DNA of 36,061 bases from UBA9214 sp964443845. Lineage in GTDB: Bacteria > Pseudomonadota > Gammaproteobacteria > UBA9214. The DNA is taken from positions 1-36,061 of the forward strand of contig CAYUFA010000022.1 of assembly GCA_964443845.1 (NCBI GenBank), read 5' to 3'. The position numbers and the translations under genes are program-made. The notes below the pieces were generated by a model. That model did no database searches, was not told the DNA's origin, and saw only the letters and a program-made list of their open reading frames with translations. Below are positions 6,840 through 15,205 of the stretch, piece after piece (positions within the stretch are counted from its first letter, which is position 1; each line of letters begins with the position of its first letter).

Positions 6840-8927
6840 GTGAGCTTGATCAAAAAATCCTTCCAGTACGGTGACCAGACCGTCACGCTGGAAACCGGGG
6901 AGATCGCCCGCCAGTGCAGCGCGGTCATTGTCAGTGTGGGTGATACCAAGGTACTGGCCACCGTCGTCGGCGACAAGAGCGCCAGCGAAGGGCGCGACTT
7001 CTTTCCGCTCACGGTGGATTACCAGGAGAAGGGTTACGCCGCCGGCCAGATTCCCGGCAACTTCTTCCGCCGTGAGGGACGCCCGAGCGAAGCGGAAACC
7101 CTGCTGTGCCGCCTGATCGATCGACCGATCCGCCCGTTGTTCCCGAAAGGTTTCAAGCACGAGGTGCAGGTGATCGTCACCGTCATCTCGTACGATCCGC
7201 AGATCAACCCCGATATCCCGGCGCTGATCGGTGCTTCCGCGGCGCTGACCATTTCCGGCCTGCCATTTGCCGGCCCGATCGGCGCGGCACGCGTCGGGTA
7301 CATTGACGGCAACTACGTGCTCAATCCGCGCACCGAGCAAATGGAAAACTCGCTGCTCGACCTGGTGGTTGCCGGTACCGACAGCGCGGTGCTGATGGTG
7401 GAATCCGAGGCCAGGGAACTGCCGGAAGACGTGATGCTGGGTTCCGTGGTGTTCGGCCATGACCACCAGCAGGTTGTCATCCGCGCCATCCGGGAATTCG
7501 CTGCCGAGGTGAATGCCCCGGCCATGGAATGGAGTGCTCCGCTGGAGAATACCGCCCTCGCCGCGGCCGTCGCGGCAGCCGGTACGGAGCGCATTACCGC
7601 TGCCTACCAGATCGCCGACAAGCTGGAGCGCTACAGTGCACTGGACGCGCTGCGCAGGACGCTGGTGGAAGAGATTGCCGACGACGAGTCCGACGACGGG
7701 TTCGGAAGTGCGGATGTCGCCGCCGCGATCGGCAAGCTGGAAAAGAAAATCGTGCGCGGCCGCATCCTGTCCGGACAGGCGCGCATCGATGGCCGTGACA
7801 CGAAGACCGTGCGTCCGATCACCATCCGCACCGGGGTGCTGCCGCGTGCCCATGGTTCCGCGCTGTTCACGCGCGGCGAGACCCAGGCACTGGTGGTCAC
7901 CACGCTGGGTACCGAGCGGGATGCCGCGCTGATCGACGGTCTGGCCGGTAATTTCAAAGAGTCGTTCATGTTGCACTACAACTTCCCGCCGTATTGCGTC
8001 GGTGAGACCGGCCGCCTCGGCGGCACCAAGCGGCGCGAGGTCGGGCACGGCAAGCTGGCCAAGCGCGGCGTGCAGGCCGTGATGCCGTCCAAGGACAGTT
8101 TTCCCTACACCATTCGCGTGGTGTCCGAGATCACCGAGTCCAACGGGTCCAGTTCCATGGCCAGCGTGTGCGGCAGCAGCCTGTCCATGATGGATGCCGG
8201 CGTGCCGATCAGTGCGCCGGTGGCCGGTGTGGCGATGGGCCTGATCAAGGAAGGCGACGAGTACGCCGTGCTGACCGACATTCTCGGTGACGAGGACCAT
8301 CTCGGTGATATGGACTTCAAGGTCGCCGGCACTGCGCAGGGCATCAACGCGCTGCAGATGGACATCAAGATCCAGGGCATCACGCAAGAGATCATGGAAA
8401 CCGCGCTGGGACAGGCCCGCGCAGGGCGTATGCACATCCTCGGCGAGATGAACCGGGCCATTGCCGCACCGCGCGAGGAAGTTTCCGCATTCGCTCCGCG
8501 TTACATCACCATGAAGATCAACCCGGAAAAGATCCGCGACGTGATCGGCAAGGGCGGAGCCACCATCCGTTCCATTACCGATGAGACCGGGACCAGCATC
8601 GATATCGATGATGACGGAAACGTCAAGATCGCCTCGGTCGACCTGGAGGCCGGCAACGAGGCACGCCGTCGCATCGAACAGATCACGGCGGATGTAGAGG
8701 TGGGGACGGTCTACGATGGCAAGGTTGCCAAACTGATGGACTTCGGCGCCTTCGTGACCATCCTGCCGGGCCGCGACGGCCTGGTGCACATCTCGCAGAT
8801 CTGCGAGGAACGGGTACAGAATGTCAGCGACAAGCTGTCGGAAGGCGATATCGTCAAGGTCAAGGTGCTGGAAGTCGACAAGCAGGGCCGCATCCGGCTG
8901 AGCATGAAGGCGGTGGGCCAGGACTGA
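6840..8927 (+). CDS. pnp: polyribonucleotide nucleotidyltransferase (PNPase)
   Basis: PNPase degrades RNA 3' to 5' by phosphorolysis and works in the RNA degradosome. The 695-residue protein has two RNase PH domains (first with DFFPLTVDYQEK and FFRREGRPSEAETL; second with SSSMASVCGSSLSMMDAG and DILGDEDHLGDMDFKVAGT), a KH domain (KIRDVIGKGGATIRSI) and a C-terminal S1 domain (GTVYDGKVAKLMDFGAFV). The start is GTG at 6840; no ATG fits before the conserved FQYGDQTVTLETGEIARQ. AGGAA lies about ten bases upstream. Length is close to E. coli (711). Last gene of the operon, followed by a strong terminator. Confidence 0.98.
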   Translation: MSLIKKSFQYGDQTVTLETGEIARQCSAVIVSVGDTKVLATVVGDKSASEGRDFFPLTVDYQEKGYAAGQIPGNFFRREGRPSEAETLLCRLIDRPIRPLFPKGFKHEVQVIVTVISYDPQINPDIPALIGASAALTISGLPFAGPIGAARVGYIDGNYVLNPRTEQMENSLLDLVVAGTDSAVLMVESEARELPEDVMLGSVVFGHDHQQVVIRAIREFAAEVNAPAMEWSAPLENTALAAAVAAAGTERITAAYQIADKLERYSALDALRRTLVEEIADDESDDGFGSADVAAAIGKLEKKIVRGRILSGQARIDGRDTKTVRPITIRTGVLPRAHGSALFTRGETQALVVTTLGTERDAALIDGLAGNFKESFMLHYNFPPYCVGETGRLGGTKRREVGHGKLAKRGVQAVMPSKDSFPYTIRVVSEITESNGSSSMASVCGSSLSMMDAGVPISAPVAGVAMGLIKEGDEYAVLTDILGDEDHLGDMDFKVAGTAQGINALQMDIKIQGITQEIMETALGQARAGRMHILGEMNRAIAAPREEVSAFAPRYITMKINPEKIRDVIGKGGATIRSITDETGTSIDIDDDGNVKIASVDLEAGNEARRRIEQITADVEVGTVYDGKVAKLMDFGAFVTILPGRDGLVHISQICEERVQNVSDKLSEGDIVKVKVLEVDKQGRIRLSMKAVGQD

Positions 8928-8951
8928 CCGAAGCTGTTCCGGGCAGCATGG

Positions 8952-8977
8952 AAAAGGGGCCGGGAGGCCCCTTTTTT
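8952..8977 (+). terminator. intrinsic terminator after pnp
   Basis: AAAAGGGGCC-GGGA-GGCCCCTTTTTT is a perfect 10-bp stem with a 4-nt loop and T tract, 24 bp after the pnp stop. It ends the rimP-pnp transcription unit. The A-tract on the left side could let it work in the other direction for bcp. Confidence 0.95.
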
Positions 8978-9082
8978 CGTGTGGTCGTCGCGGGTTATCG
9001 GGCAGGCAGGGAAGAGCCGGTCACGCGCAGTCCGCCAACCCGTGGCACGACGCAGTGGTTGCGCGAGCATCATCCGGGTCAT

Positions 9083-9110
9083 CGTCCGCGGCACGGCCGT
9101 GCCGCGGACG
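9083..9110. repeat. perfect 28-bp palindrome between pnp and bcp
   Basis: The two 14-bp halves (left CGTCCGCGGCACGG) are exact reverse complements with no loop base. The palindrome ends 14 bp downstream of the bcp stop. It has no T tract on either strand. It may be a cruciform-capable site, an RNA 3'-end stabiliser or a Rho-independent-like structure; the sequence does not decide. Confidence 0.85.
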
Positions 9111-9124
9111 GTCACTCCGCCGGT

Positions 9125-9607
9125 TCAGGATGCGCCCCGGGCTGCCGCGCGCTGCCGGGTGAATTCCAGCATCCTGCGGGCATGATCCTTTGGCGTCACT
9201 CCGTATTCCACGTACTCCAGTTTGCCCGCGGGATCGACCACGAATGTGGAACGGACGACCCCCAGCCTGCGTACCCCGTTCTTTTCCTTTTCCTGGATGA
9301 CGCCATAACTGTTGCAGACCTCCTTGTCGATGTCCGCCAGCAGCGTGACACGCAGTCCGTACTTCTGGCGGAAGGCCTGGTGGCTGAAACAGTCGTTGGC
9401 GCTGATTCCGACTACCTGGATGCCCGCTGCGGTGTACTCATCGATGAGATCGGTGAATTCGTTGGCCTGTATCGTGCAGCCCGGGGTGTCGTCCTGCGGG
9501 TAGAAATAAATGACCGTCCATGAACCGTTGAACTCCTCGAGCGTGCGCAGGTTCATGTCAGAATCCGGCAATTCAATTGCCGGAGCCATGTCGCCAATTC
9601 TGAGCAT
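9125..9607 (-). CDS. bcp: peroxiredoxin, Bcp/PrxQ family
   Basis: A thioredoxin-fold thiol peroxidase that reduces hydrogen peroxide and organic peroxides. The 160-residue protein carries the peroxidatic Cys44 in YPQDDTPGCT and the later conserved Arg in VRSTFVVDP. The alpha-type resolving Cys expected five residues later is Asn49. Other cysteines are Cys73 (SANDCFSHQ) and Cys98 (KEVCNSYG), so resolution must use one of these or an external thiol. The ATG at 9607 has GGGAGAG about six bases upstream. It stands alone, convergent with pnp, and has a dispersed repeat immediately upstream. Confidence 0.93.
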   Translation of the reverse strand: MLRIGDMAPAIELPDSDMNLRTLEEFNGSWTVIYFYPQDDTPGCTIQANEFTDLIDEYTAAGIQVVGISANDCFSHQAFRQKYGLRVTLLADIDKEVCNSYGVIQEKEKNGVRRLGVVRSTFVVDPAGKLEYVEYGVTPKDHARRMLEFTRQRAAARGAS

Positions 9608-9638
9608 GGTGGCTCTCCCTGTGAATTATTCGAGTGAT

Positions 9639-9697
9639 TAGAACCTGTCTCATAATCGCCACGGTCGCGGCCGCGCGGGTTGATGGGATGGGTTCTA
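9639..9697. repeat. 59-bp dispersed repeat, copy B, inverted ends TAGAACC/GGTTCTA
   Basis: Ends TAGAACC (9639-9645) and GGTTCTA (9691-9697) are perfect inverted repeats. The inner 45 bp match 5421-5465 at 80 percent. It lies upstream of bcp, in the gap after the Sel1 gene. Size and ends suggest a small non-autonomous palindromic element; no transposase is nearby. Confidence 0.7.
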
Positions 9698-9790
9698 TGG
9701 GCAACCAGCCGATAGTGTAGCGCAAGTTCCGGCAGCGGAGGGAATGCCGGCAGCCGCCCCGGGATGCCGGGTACGCAGGTTGTGCGCTGG

Positions 9791-11050
9791 TTATTTTCCG
9801 GAGGCCAGCGCGCGCTGGCTGGAAAGCCGGAGTGTGTAACTGTTGTTTTTCACGCAGGACAGGGCGTTGTCGCCGTGGAAGGTACATTCCAGGGTGTGGG
9901 GTGTACCCCATCCGGTTTTCACGGTATAGCTCCCCATGCCGGCATCATCGCCGGCAGCCGCGTCCGTCCCGGACAGCGGGGTGGCCTCGATCACGAGGTT
10001 GCGATAGGTGACCGTGAATTTGCCCCTGGTACTGAAATGGTCCACGATGGCCTTGGTCTTGAATCGAATGATATTGTGGCCGGTCCGGCTGCTCTGGTCA
10101 TCGCTGAAACACACCAGCCGGTGATCCTCCGTCCTGCAATGGTTGATCGAGGAGGGCAGGTACGTTACCGGTTCGTCGCCACGATTCCAGGCTCCCTGCA
10201 TGAGGTCGTCGAGACGGTAGTGCACGGGATTTCTCGCGGCCTGCGCCTTGCTGGCAGTCCTGTCCGGTTTCGCCACGCGGGTTTTCCTGTGCGGGGGTGG
10301 GCGCGTGCTGGCGCCGGGGGGCGGAGGCGGCACCGGCTGCGGCGCTTGCGCAGCGGCGGCCGATTTTTCCATGTCGATGTTTTCGGTCACGTTGATCATT
10401 TCGCCACGGGCCTGCTCGAAACCGCTGTCGACCGCCTTGCTCAGCCACTCGAGCGCCAGCTTGTTGTTCCGGGATGTGCCCTTGCCCTCGGCATACAGCT
10501 TTCCGTAGTAGTACTGCGCGGCAGGCAGGCCGTGGTGTGCTGCCTGGCCAAACCATTTGAAGGCCGTGCGCGGATCTGCACGTACACCGGTGCCTTCATA
10601 GTAGATCACGCCGAGCTTGTAGGCCGCCTTGTCACTGCCCTGGCCGGCTGCCTGCTCGAATGCATTGATCGCCTGTGCGTAGTCGATCTCGACGCCGACA
10701 CCCATCAGGTACATGTTGCCGAGGTCATACTGCACCTCGGGGTCACCCTTCCCTGCCTGGGCCAGGGCCTTGTCAAAACGCGCCTTGTTTTCCTGCATCA
10801 GTTTCAGGCGCGAGACGGCCTGCTGATTGTGTTGTGCGGCGGCTTTCCTGTACCACTCCATGGCCTTGTCGCGGTCCGGCGCGACGCCGCGCCCGTTCTG
10901 ATACATCGCACCGACATCGTACTGGGCCTGGCTGTCACCGCGGCCGGCCTCCCGGAGTTTGCCCTTGAACAGTGCACTCCAGATGTCGTTTCCGGCGTGA
11001 CAGAGCGTGGTGGCCAGCAACAGACTGAGTGCAGTAGCAATTCTCTTCAT
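9791..11050 (-). CDS. secreted Sel1-repeat (TPR-like) protein with unknown C-terminal domain
   Basis: The 419-residue protein has a signal peptide (1-19, ending CHA), Sel1/TPR-like repeats at about 40-215 (for example AQYDVGAMYQNGRGVAPD, VQYDLGNMYLMGVGVEID, AAYKLGVIYYEGTGVRAD, AAQYYYGKLYAEGKGTSR), a Pro/Lys-rich linker (about 235-275), and a C-terminal domain (about 277-419) I do not recognise. That domain has four cysteines in two close pairs (305/314 and 389/399), as expected for disulfides in the periplasm. Sel1 repeats are protein-interaction scaffolds. The ATG at 11050 has CAGGA four to five bases upstream. A TATAAG and AGGAGG lie in the 141-bp gap before it. Function unknown. Confidence 0.85.
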   Translation of the reverse strand: MKRIATALSLLLATTLCHAGNDIWSALFKGKLREAGRGDSQAQYDVGAMYQNGRGVAPDRDKAMEWYRKAAAQHNQQAVSRLKLMQENKARFDKALAQAGKGDPEVQYDLGNMYLMGVGVEIDYAQAINAFEQAAGQGSDKAAYKLGVIYYEGTGVRADPRTAFKWFGQAAHHGLPAAQYYYGKLYAEGKGTSRNNKLALEWLSKAVDSGFEQARGEMINVTENIDMEKSAAAAQAPQPVPPPPPGASTRPPPHRKTRVAKPDRTASKAQAARNPVHYRLDDLMQGAWNRGDEPVTYLPSSINHCRTEDHRLVCFSDDQSSRTGHNIIRFKTKAIVDHFSTRGKFTVTYRNLVIEATPLSGTDAAAGDDAGMGSYTVKTGWGTPHTLECTFHGDNALSCVKNNSYTLRLSSQRALASGK

Positions 11051-11186
11051 GGATCCTGACCTGGTGCGCGGGTGACCGGAAACAGGCGGGCGACGCCTCC
11101 TTATATGGCGTTATCGGTATTCCGTGAGTGCTCTTGAGACGGGCCGCCAACGGGTGCCTGTCTCCATGAAATACAGTCAGATAGGG

Positions 11187-11220
11187 AAAAATCAGGCGGC
11201 CGGGGAAGGCGCCCCGGCCG
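11187..11220 (-). terminator. intrinsic terminator overlapping the end of the yheT-type gene
   Basis: On the minus strand CGGCCGGGG-CGCCTT-CCCCGGCCG (11220-11197) is a perfect 9-bp stem lying inside the last codons of the hydrolase gene. It is followed by CCTGA, containing the stop codon, and TTTTT. So the signal that ends the acs-yheT transcript is encoded within the reading frame. Confidence 0.8.
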
Positions 11221-12187
11221 CGCCGTCGCGCAGGGTGCGCTGCAGGTGCGCCAGGACACGCTGTTCCAGCCAGTAGACCGGATGCCAGGGGCGGGCCCCG
11301 CTGACAAAACCGGCGTGTCCGCCGTCGGCGGACAGTTCCAGGGTGACCGCACGACCGGTTTCCGCGGGATCGGGCAGTGCGCTGGCCGGCAGGAACGGGT
11401 CGTTCCGGGCCTGCAGGATGAGCGTGGGGACGCGGATCCGCTGCAGGTACTGCCGGCTGCTGCTGTGCCGGTAGTACTCGTGGACGTCGCGGAAGCCGTG
11501 TAACGGGGCGGTAATGGCATCATCGAAGGCATGGAAGGAGCGCAACGAGCGCAATTGTTGCAAGGGGACGGGAGGCGTGTGGGTGTGCGCCTTGATCCGT
11601 ATGGCCTGGATCAGGCGGGACAGCAGGTGATCGCGGTAGATGCGCGACAGTCCGTGTTGCAGGCGCCGCGCCGCTGCATCGAGGTCGAAGGGTACCGAGA
11701 TGGCCACCGCGGTTTGCAGCGGCGCCTGTGCGCCCTGTTCACCCAGCCATTTCAGCAGGACGTTGCCACCCAGCGAATACCCGATGGCAGCGGCGATCCG
11801 GGTGGACGGATCGCCGGCCAGCTGCCGGATCACGAAATCGAGGTCGGCGGTGTCACCGGAGTGATAGCTGCGCGCCAGCCGGTTCGGTACACCACTACGG
11901 CCCCGGAAGTAGAGCAGGCCGGCGCGGTAGCCGTGCCCGGCCAGTTGCTGCAGCAGTGCGCCGCTGTAATGGGAATCCAGTGAGCCTTCCAGCCCGTGCA
12001 GGACCAGGATGGCGGGATGGCCAGGGGTTGCCGTCCAGTCGATGTCGACGAAATCACCGTCCGGCAATTCCACGTGCTGGCGCCGCAAAGCCGGCATCAC
12101 CCGCCTGCGCAGCAAGGACGGGAACAGCGTTTGCAGGTGTGCGCCTGGCAGCCACCAGGCTGGCCGGAAGCTGCTTGCCGTGATCAT
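11192..12187 (-). CDS. yheT: alpha/beta hydrolase, YheT family
   Basis: A YheT-type (AB-hydrolase-4) esterase-like protein of 331 residues; the physiological substrate is not known. The family N-terminus FRPAWWLPGAHLQTLFPSL is present, followed by the oxyanion-side HGLEGS motif (64-69), nucleophile Ser138 in GYSLGGN, acid Asp263 in ARNDPF and His291 in GGHAGF. The catalytic triad is thus complete. It starts 26 bp after the acs stop on the same strand and is probably cotranscribed with acs. The gap is almost entirely a GC hairpin (12190-12213), which would cover its ribosome-binding region. Confidence 0.9.
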   Translation of the reverse strand: MITASSFRPAWWLPGAHLQTLFPSLLRRRVMPALRRQHVELPDGDFVDIDWTATPGHPAILVLHGLEGSLDSHYSGALLQQLAGHGYRAGLLYFRGRSGVPNRLARSYHSGDTADLDFVIRQLAGDPSTRIAAAIGYSLGGNVLLKWLGEQGAQAPLQTAVAISVPFDLDAAARRLQHGLSRIYRDHLLSRLIQAIRIKAHTHTPPVPLQQLRSLRSFHAFDDAITAPLHGFRDVHEYYRHSSSRQYLQRIRVPTLILQARNDPFLPASALPDPAETGRAVTLELSADGGHAGFVSGARPWHPVYWLEQRVLAHLQRTLRDGAAGAPSPAA

Positions 12188-12189
12188 GT

Positions 12190-12213
12190 CCCGGCCCGTT
12201 TCCGCGGGCCGGG
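12190..12213 (-). promoter_or_regulatory. intercistronic GC hairpin between acs and yheT
   Basis: CCCGGCCCG and CGGGCCGGG are perfect 9-bp arms around a 6-nt loop. The hairpin begins directly after the acs stop codon and ends two bases before the yheT ATG. There is no T tract. It could hide the yheT ribosome-binding site or protect the acs mRNA 3' end. Confidence 0.6.
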
Positions 12214-14151
12214 TCAGTTCTGCGCGCGGTGTGCAACCAGGTCATCCACCACGGCCGGGTCAGCGAGGGTCGAGGTGTCTCCGAGCTGGTCGATCTGGTC
12301 GGCCGCGATCTTGCGCAGGATGCGGCGCATGATCTTGCCCGAGCGTGTCTTGGGCAGTGCCGGCGCCCACTGGATGACGTCCGGCGTCGCAATGGGCCCG
12401 ATCTCCTTGCGCACGTGCTGGATCAGTTCCTTGTACAGTGCGGCGCTCGGTTCCACGCCGTTCACCAGGGTGACGTAGGCGTAGATCCCCTGGCCCTTGA
12501 TCTCGTGCGGATAGCCGACGATGGCGGCTTCGGCGACGGCGTTGTGCAGGACCAGCGCGCTTTCCAGTTCGGCGGTACCCAGATTATGACCGGAGACGAT
12601 AATGACGTCGTCCACGCGCCCGGTAATCCAGTAATAGCCATCTGCATCGCGGCGGGCGCCGTCGCCGGTGAAGTACAGGCCGGGAAATGCGGAGAAATAG
12701 GTGTCGATGAGGCGCTGGTGATTGCCGTATACCGTGCGGATCTGCCCCGGCCAGGGATGGGTGATCACCAGGCTGCCTTCCCCCTCGCCTTCGAGGATCT
12801 TGCCCTCGGGATTGACGATGGCCGGGCGCACGCCGAAGAACGGGTAGGTGGCCGAGCCGGGTTTCAGGGGCGTGGCGCCGGGCAGGGGGGTGATCATGTG
12901 GCCTCCGGTTTCGGTCTGCCACCAGGTGTCGACGATCGGGCAGCGTGCTTCACCGATCGTGTGGTAGTACCACTCCCAGGCTTCCGGGTTGATCGGTTCG
13001 CCGACCGTACCGAGCAGGCGCAGGCTGCTGCGCGACGTGCTCTTTACCGGGCCGTCCCCCATGCGCATCAGCGAGCGCAGCGCCGTCGGGGCGGTGTAGA
13101 AGATGTTTACCTGATGCTTGTCGCAGACCTGCCAGAACCGGGAGGCGTCCGGGTAGGTGGGCACGCCTTCGAACATCAGGGAGATCGCGCCGTTTGCCAG
13201 CGGGCCGTACACGATATAGGAATGGCCGGTGATCCACCCGACGTCCGCGGTGCACCAGTAGATGTCGCCTTCGTGGTAATCGAACACGTACTTGTGGGTG
13301 ATGGCGGCGTACAGCAGGTAGCCGCCCGTGGTATGCAGGACCCCCTTGGGCTTGCCGGTGGACCCGGAGGTGTACAGGATGAAGAGCGGATCTTCCGCGT
13401 CCATCCATTCGACCGGGCAGTCCGCGGGTTCCTGCTCGATGGCCTCGTGGTACCAGACGTCGCGTCCCGGTTGCCAGTGGATCTTGCCGCCGGTATGGCG
13501 GACGGTCAGGACCGTGTGGACGTTCGGGCAGGAGGCGAGCGCCTCGTCGACATTGGCCTTGAGCGGGACATGCCTGCCGCCCCGTACACCTTCATCGGCG
13601 GTGATCACCATGTGGCAGTCGGAATCGAGGATGCGGTCCCGGATCGAGTCCGGCGAGAATCCGCCGAACACCACGGAATGGACGGCGCCGATGCGCGCAC
13701 AGGCCAGCATGGCGTAGACGGTCTCCGGGATCATCGGCATGTAGATGCAGACCCGGTCGCCCTTGCCGATGTTGTGTGCCTTGAGCACGTTGGCGATGCG
13801 GCAGACCCGTTCGTGCAGGTCTCCGTAGGTGATGCGTGCATCCACGGCGGGATTGTCGGCTTCCCAGATCAGGGCGGTCTGGTCGGCACGCGTATCGAGG
13901 TGGCGGTCGACGCAGTTGTAGCAGGCATTCAGCTTGCCACCCTCGAACCAGCGGATATGTCCCTTGGTGAAATCCCATTCCAGTACCTTGTCCCAGGGTG
14001 CCTGCCAGCTGAGGAAACGGGTGGCCTGCTCTGCCCAGAATCCGGCCGGGTCCTCGACGGACTGCCGGTACATGGATTCGTACTGTGCTGCGTTCACATG
14101 GGCGTGTTCGGCAAAAGACGTGGGTACCTCGTACACCTTGCTTTCGGACAT
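12214..14151 (-). CDS. acs: acetyl-CoA synthetase (AMP-forming)
   Basis: Acs makes acetyl-CoA from acetate, ATP and CoA through acetyl-AMP. The 645-residue protein has the AMP-binding signature YTSGSTGKPKGV (260-271), the DVGWITGHSY and DTWWQTETGG acetate/adenylate-pocket motifs, and the C-terminal PKTRSGKIMRRIL with Lys606, the residue that protein acetyltransferases modify in this family. Length equals the family norm (about 650). The ATG at 14151 has CGGAG seven bases upstream. It lies 76 bp after gluQRS on the same strand; a promoter in that gap is possible, but I see no convincing one. Confidence 0.98.
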   Translation of the reverse strand: MSESKVYEVPTSFAEHAHVNAAQYESMYRQSVEDPAGFWAEQATRFLSWQAPWDKVLEWDFTKGHIRWFEGGKLNACYNCVDRHLDTRADQTALIWEADNPAVDARITYGDLHERVCRIANVLKAHNIGKGDRVCIYMPMIPETVYAMLACARIGAVHSVVFGGFSPDSIRDRILDSDCHMVITADEGVRGGRHVPLKANVDEALASCPNVHTVLTVRHTGGKIHWQPGRDVWYHEAIEQEPADCPVEWMDAEDPLFILYTSGSTGKPKGVLHTTGGYLLYAAITHKYVFDYHEGDIYWCTADVGWITGHSYIVYGPLANGAISLMFEGVPTYPDASRFWQVCDKHQVNIFYTAPTALRSLMRMGDGPVKSTSRSSLRLLGTVGEPINPEAWEWYYHTIGEARCPIVDTWWQTETGGHMITPLPGATPLKPGSATYPFFGVRPAIVNPEGKILEGEGEGSLVITHPWPGQIRTVYGNHQRLIDTYFSAFPGLYFTGDGARRDADGYYWITGRVDDVIIVSGHNLGTAELESALVLHNAVAEAAIVGYPHEIKGQGIYAYVTLVNGVEPSAALYKELIQHVRKEIGPIATPDVIQWAPALPKTRSGKIMRRILRKIAADQIDQLGDTSTLADPAVVDDLVAHRAQN

Positions 14152-14227
14152 ATCTTACTCCGCTGTCGATAATGGCTGATCTGCGGCCTGCCTGCTTATC
14201 GGCACGCCGGTCCCCCCCGGGGACGTG

Positions 14228-15160
14228 TCACGGTACTGCACGCGCCTGCTGAAATCCAGTCGGGACGGCCCGGGTGCGCTGCCGGGGCAGGGCTTGCCGG
14301 TCCCACTGCCGGGCGGCCAGGTCCAGCAGCCCGCGAACCCCCAGGGAGGTTGCGTCCGCCGGAACCGGCTGGTGCAGGAAGCGTAGCACGGCCAGTATCG
14401 TGGCGATCCGCTCGTGCACCGGTACGGCGGCGGCACAGGTCTGCTTGCCCAGTTTCTCACCGGCCGCATTTACCGCGACCGGCAGGTGCAGGTAGTCCGG
14501 CTGACGGTAGCCGAGCAGCCGCTGCAGATGGATCTGGCGCGGGGTGGAATCGATCAGGTCCGCGCCGCGTACCACGTGTGTGATGCCCTGCGCGGCATCG
14601 TCCACCACCACGGCAAGCTGGTAGGCGTACAACCCGTCGGCCCGGCGCAGGACGAAGTCTCCCGCCTCCGTGGCCAGTGCCTGTTCCACGACACCCTGCA
14701 CGGCATCCCGGAAGCGGATGTGCTGGTCGTAGACGCGCACCCGCAGGGCGCGGGGGGCACGCCCCGGCGGCAGACCGTTGCGGCAGGTGCCGGGATAGAC
14801 GGGAACGCCGGCAGGTCCGGTCCGGCTGTCAGCGATTTCCCTGCGGCTACAGGCGCAGGCATAGAGGTGACCGTCCCGCTCGAGCCGGGACAGGGCCGTC
14901 GCGTAGTGTGCGCTGCGCCGGCTCTGGTATTCCACGGGGGCGTCCCATTCCAGTCCGTATGCCTCGAGGGTGCGCAGGATCTCTGCGGCGGCGCCCGGTG
15001 CCTCGCGTGGCGGGTCGAGATCCTCCATGCGTACCAGCCAGGTTCCATGCTGGTGGCGTGCATCCAGGTAGCTGCCCAGCGCGGCGACCAGCGAGCCAAA
15101 GTGCAGGGGTCCGCTTGGAGAAGGGGCGAAGCGTCCCCGGTAGCCGGCGAGCCCGGTCAT
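14228..15160 (-). CDS. gluQ: glutamyl-Q tRNA(Asp) synthetase
   Basis: GluQ-RS (YadB) is a truncated glutamyl-tRNA synthetase that attaches glutamate to queuosine-34 of tRNA-Asp. The 310-residue protein has the HIGH-like motif PSGPLHFG (15-22), MEDLDPPRE, the zinc ligands CACS...Y...C characteristic of this family (YACACSRREI and YPGTCRNG), and the KMSKS-like KLGKQT. It lacks the anticodon-binding half of GltX. The ATG at 15160 is used; GGAGG is 12 bases upstream, rather far, and a TTG at 15184 lies inside the terminator T tract and is less likely. Follows dksA on the same strand, as in enterics. queF at 20564 also serves queuosine synthesis. Confidence 0.95.
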   Translation of the reverse strand: MTGLAGYRGRFAPSPSGPLHFGSLVAALGSYLDARHQHGTWLVRMEDLDPPREAPGAAAEILRTLEAYGLEWDAPVEYQSRRSAHYATALSRLERDGHLYACACSRREIADSRTGPAGVPVYPGTCRNGLPPGRAPRALRVRVYDQHIRFRDAVQGVVEQALATEAGDFVLRRADGLYAYQLAVVVDDAAQGITHVVRGADLIDSTPRQIHLQRLLGYRQPDYLHLPVAVNAAGEKLGKQTCAAAVPVHERIATILAVLRFLHQPVPADATSLGVRGLLDLAARQWDRQALPRQRTRAVPTGFQQARAVP

Positions 15161-15182
15161 TGCCGTCAGGTTCCTCCGGCAC

Positions 15183-15205
15183 AAAAAAGCCGGCAGGGGC
15201 CGGCT
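15183..15205 (-). terminator. intrinsic terminator between dksA and gluQRS
   Basis: On the minus strand AGCCGGC-CCCT-GCCGGCT followed by TTTTT: a perfect 7-bp stem with T tract, 28 bp after the dksA stop. A terminator at this place limits gluQ-rs expression relative to dksA in Shigella, so its presence here looks like conserved regulation. Confidence 0.9.

Noticed and set aside
6834..8789. Long antisense frame over pnp (651 codons)
   Set aside because: No protein family features; pnp is certain.
12229..14172. Long plus-strand frame opposite acs (647 codons)
   Set aside because: Antisense artefact of GC-rich codon usage; acs carries all motifs.
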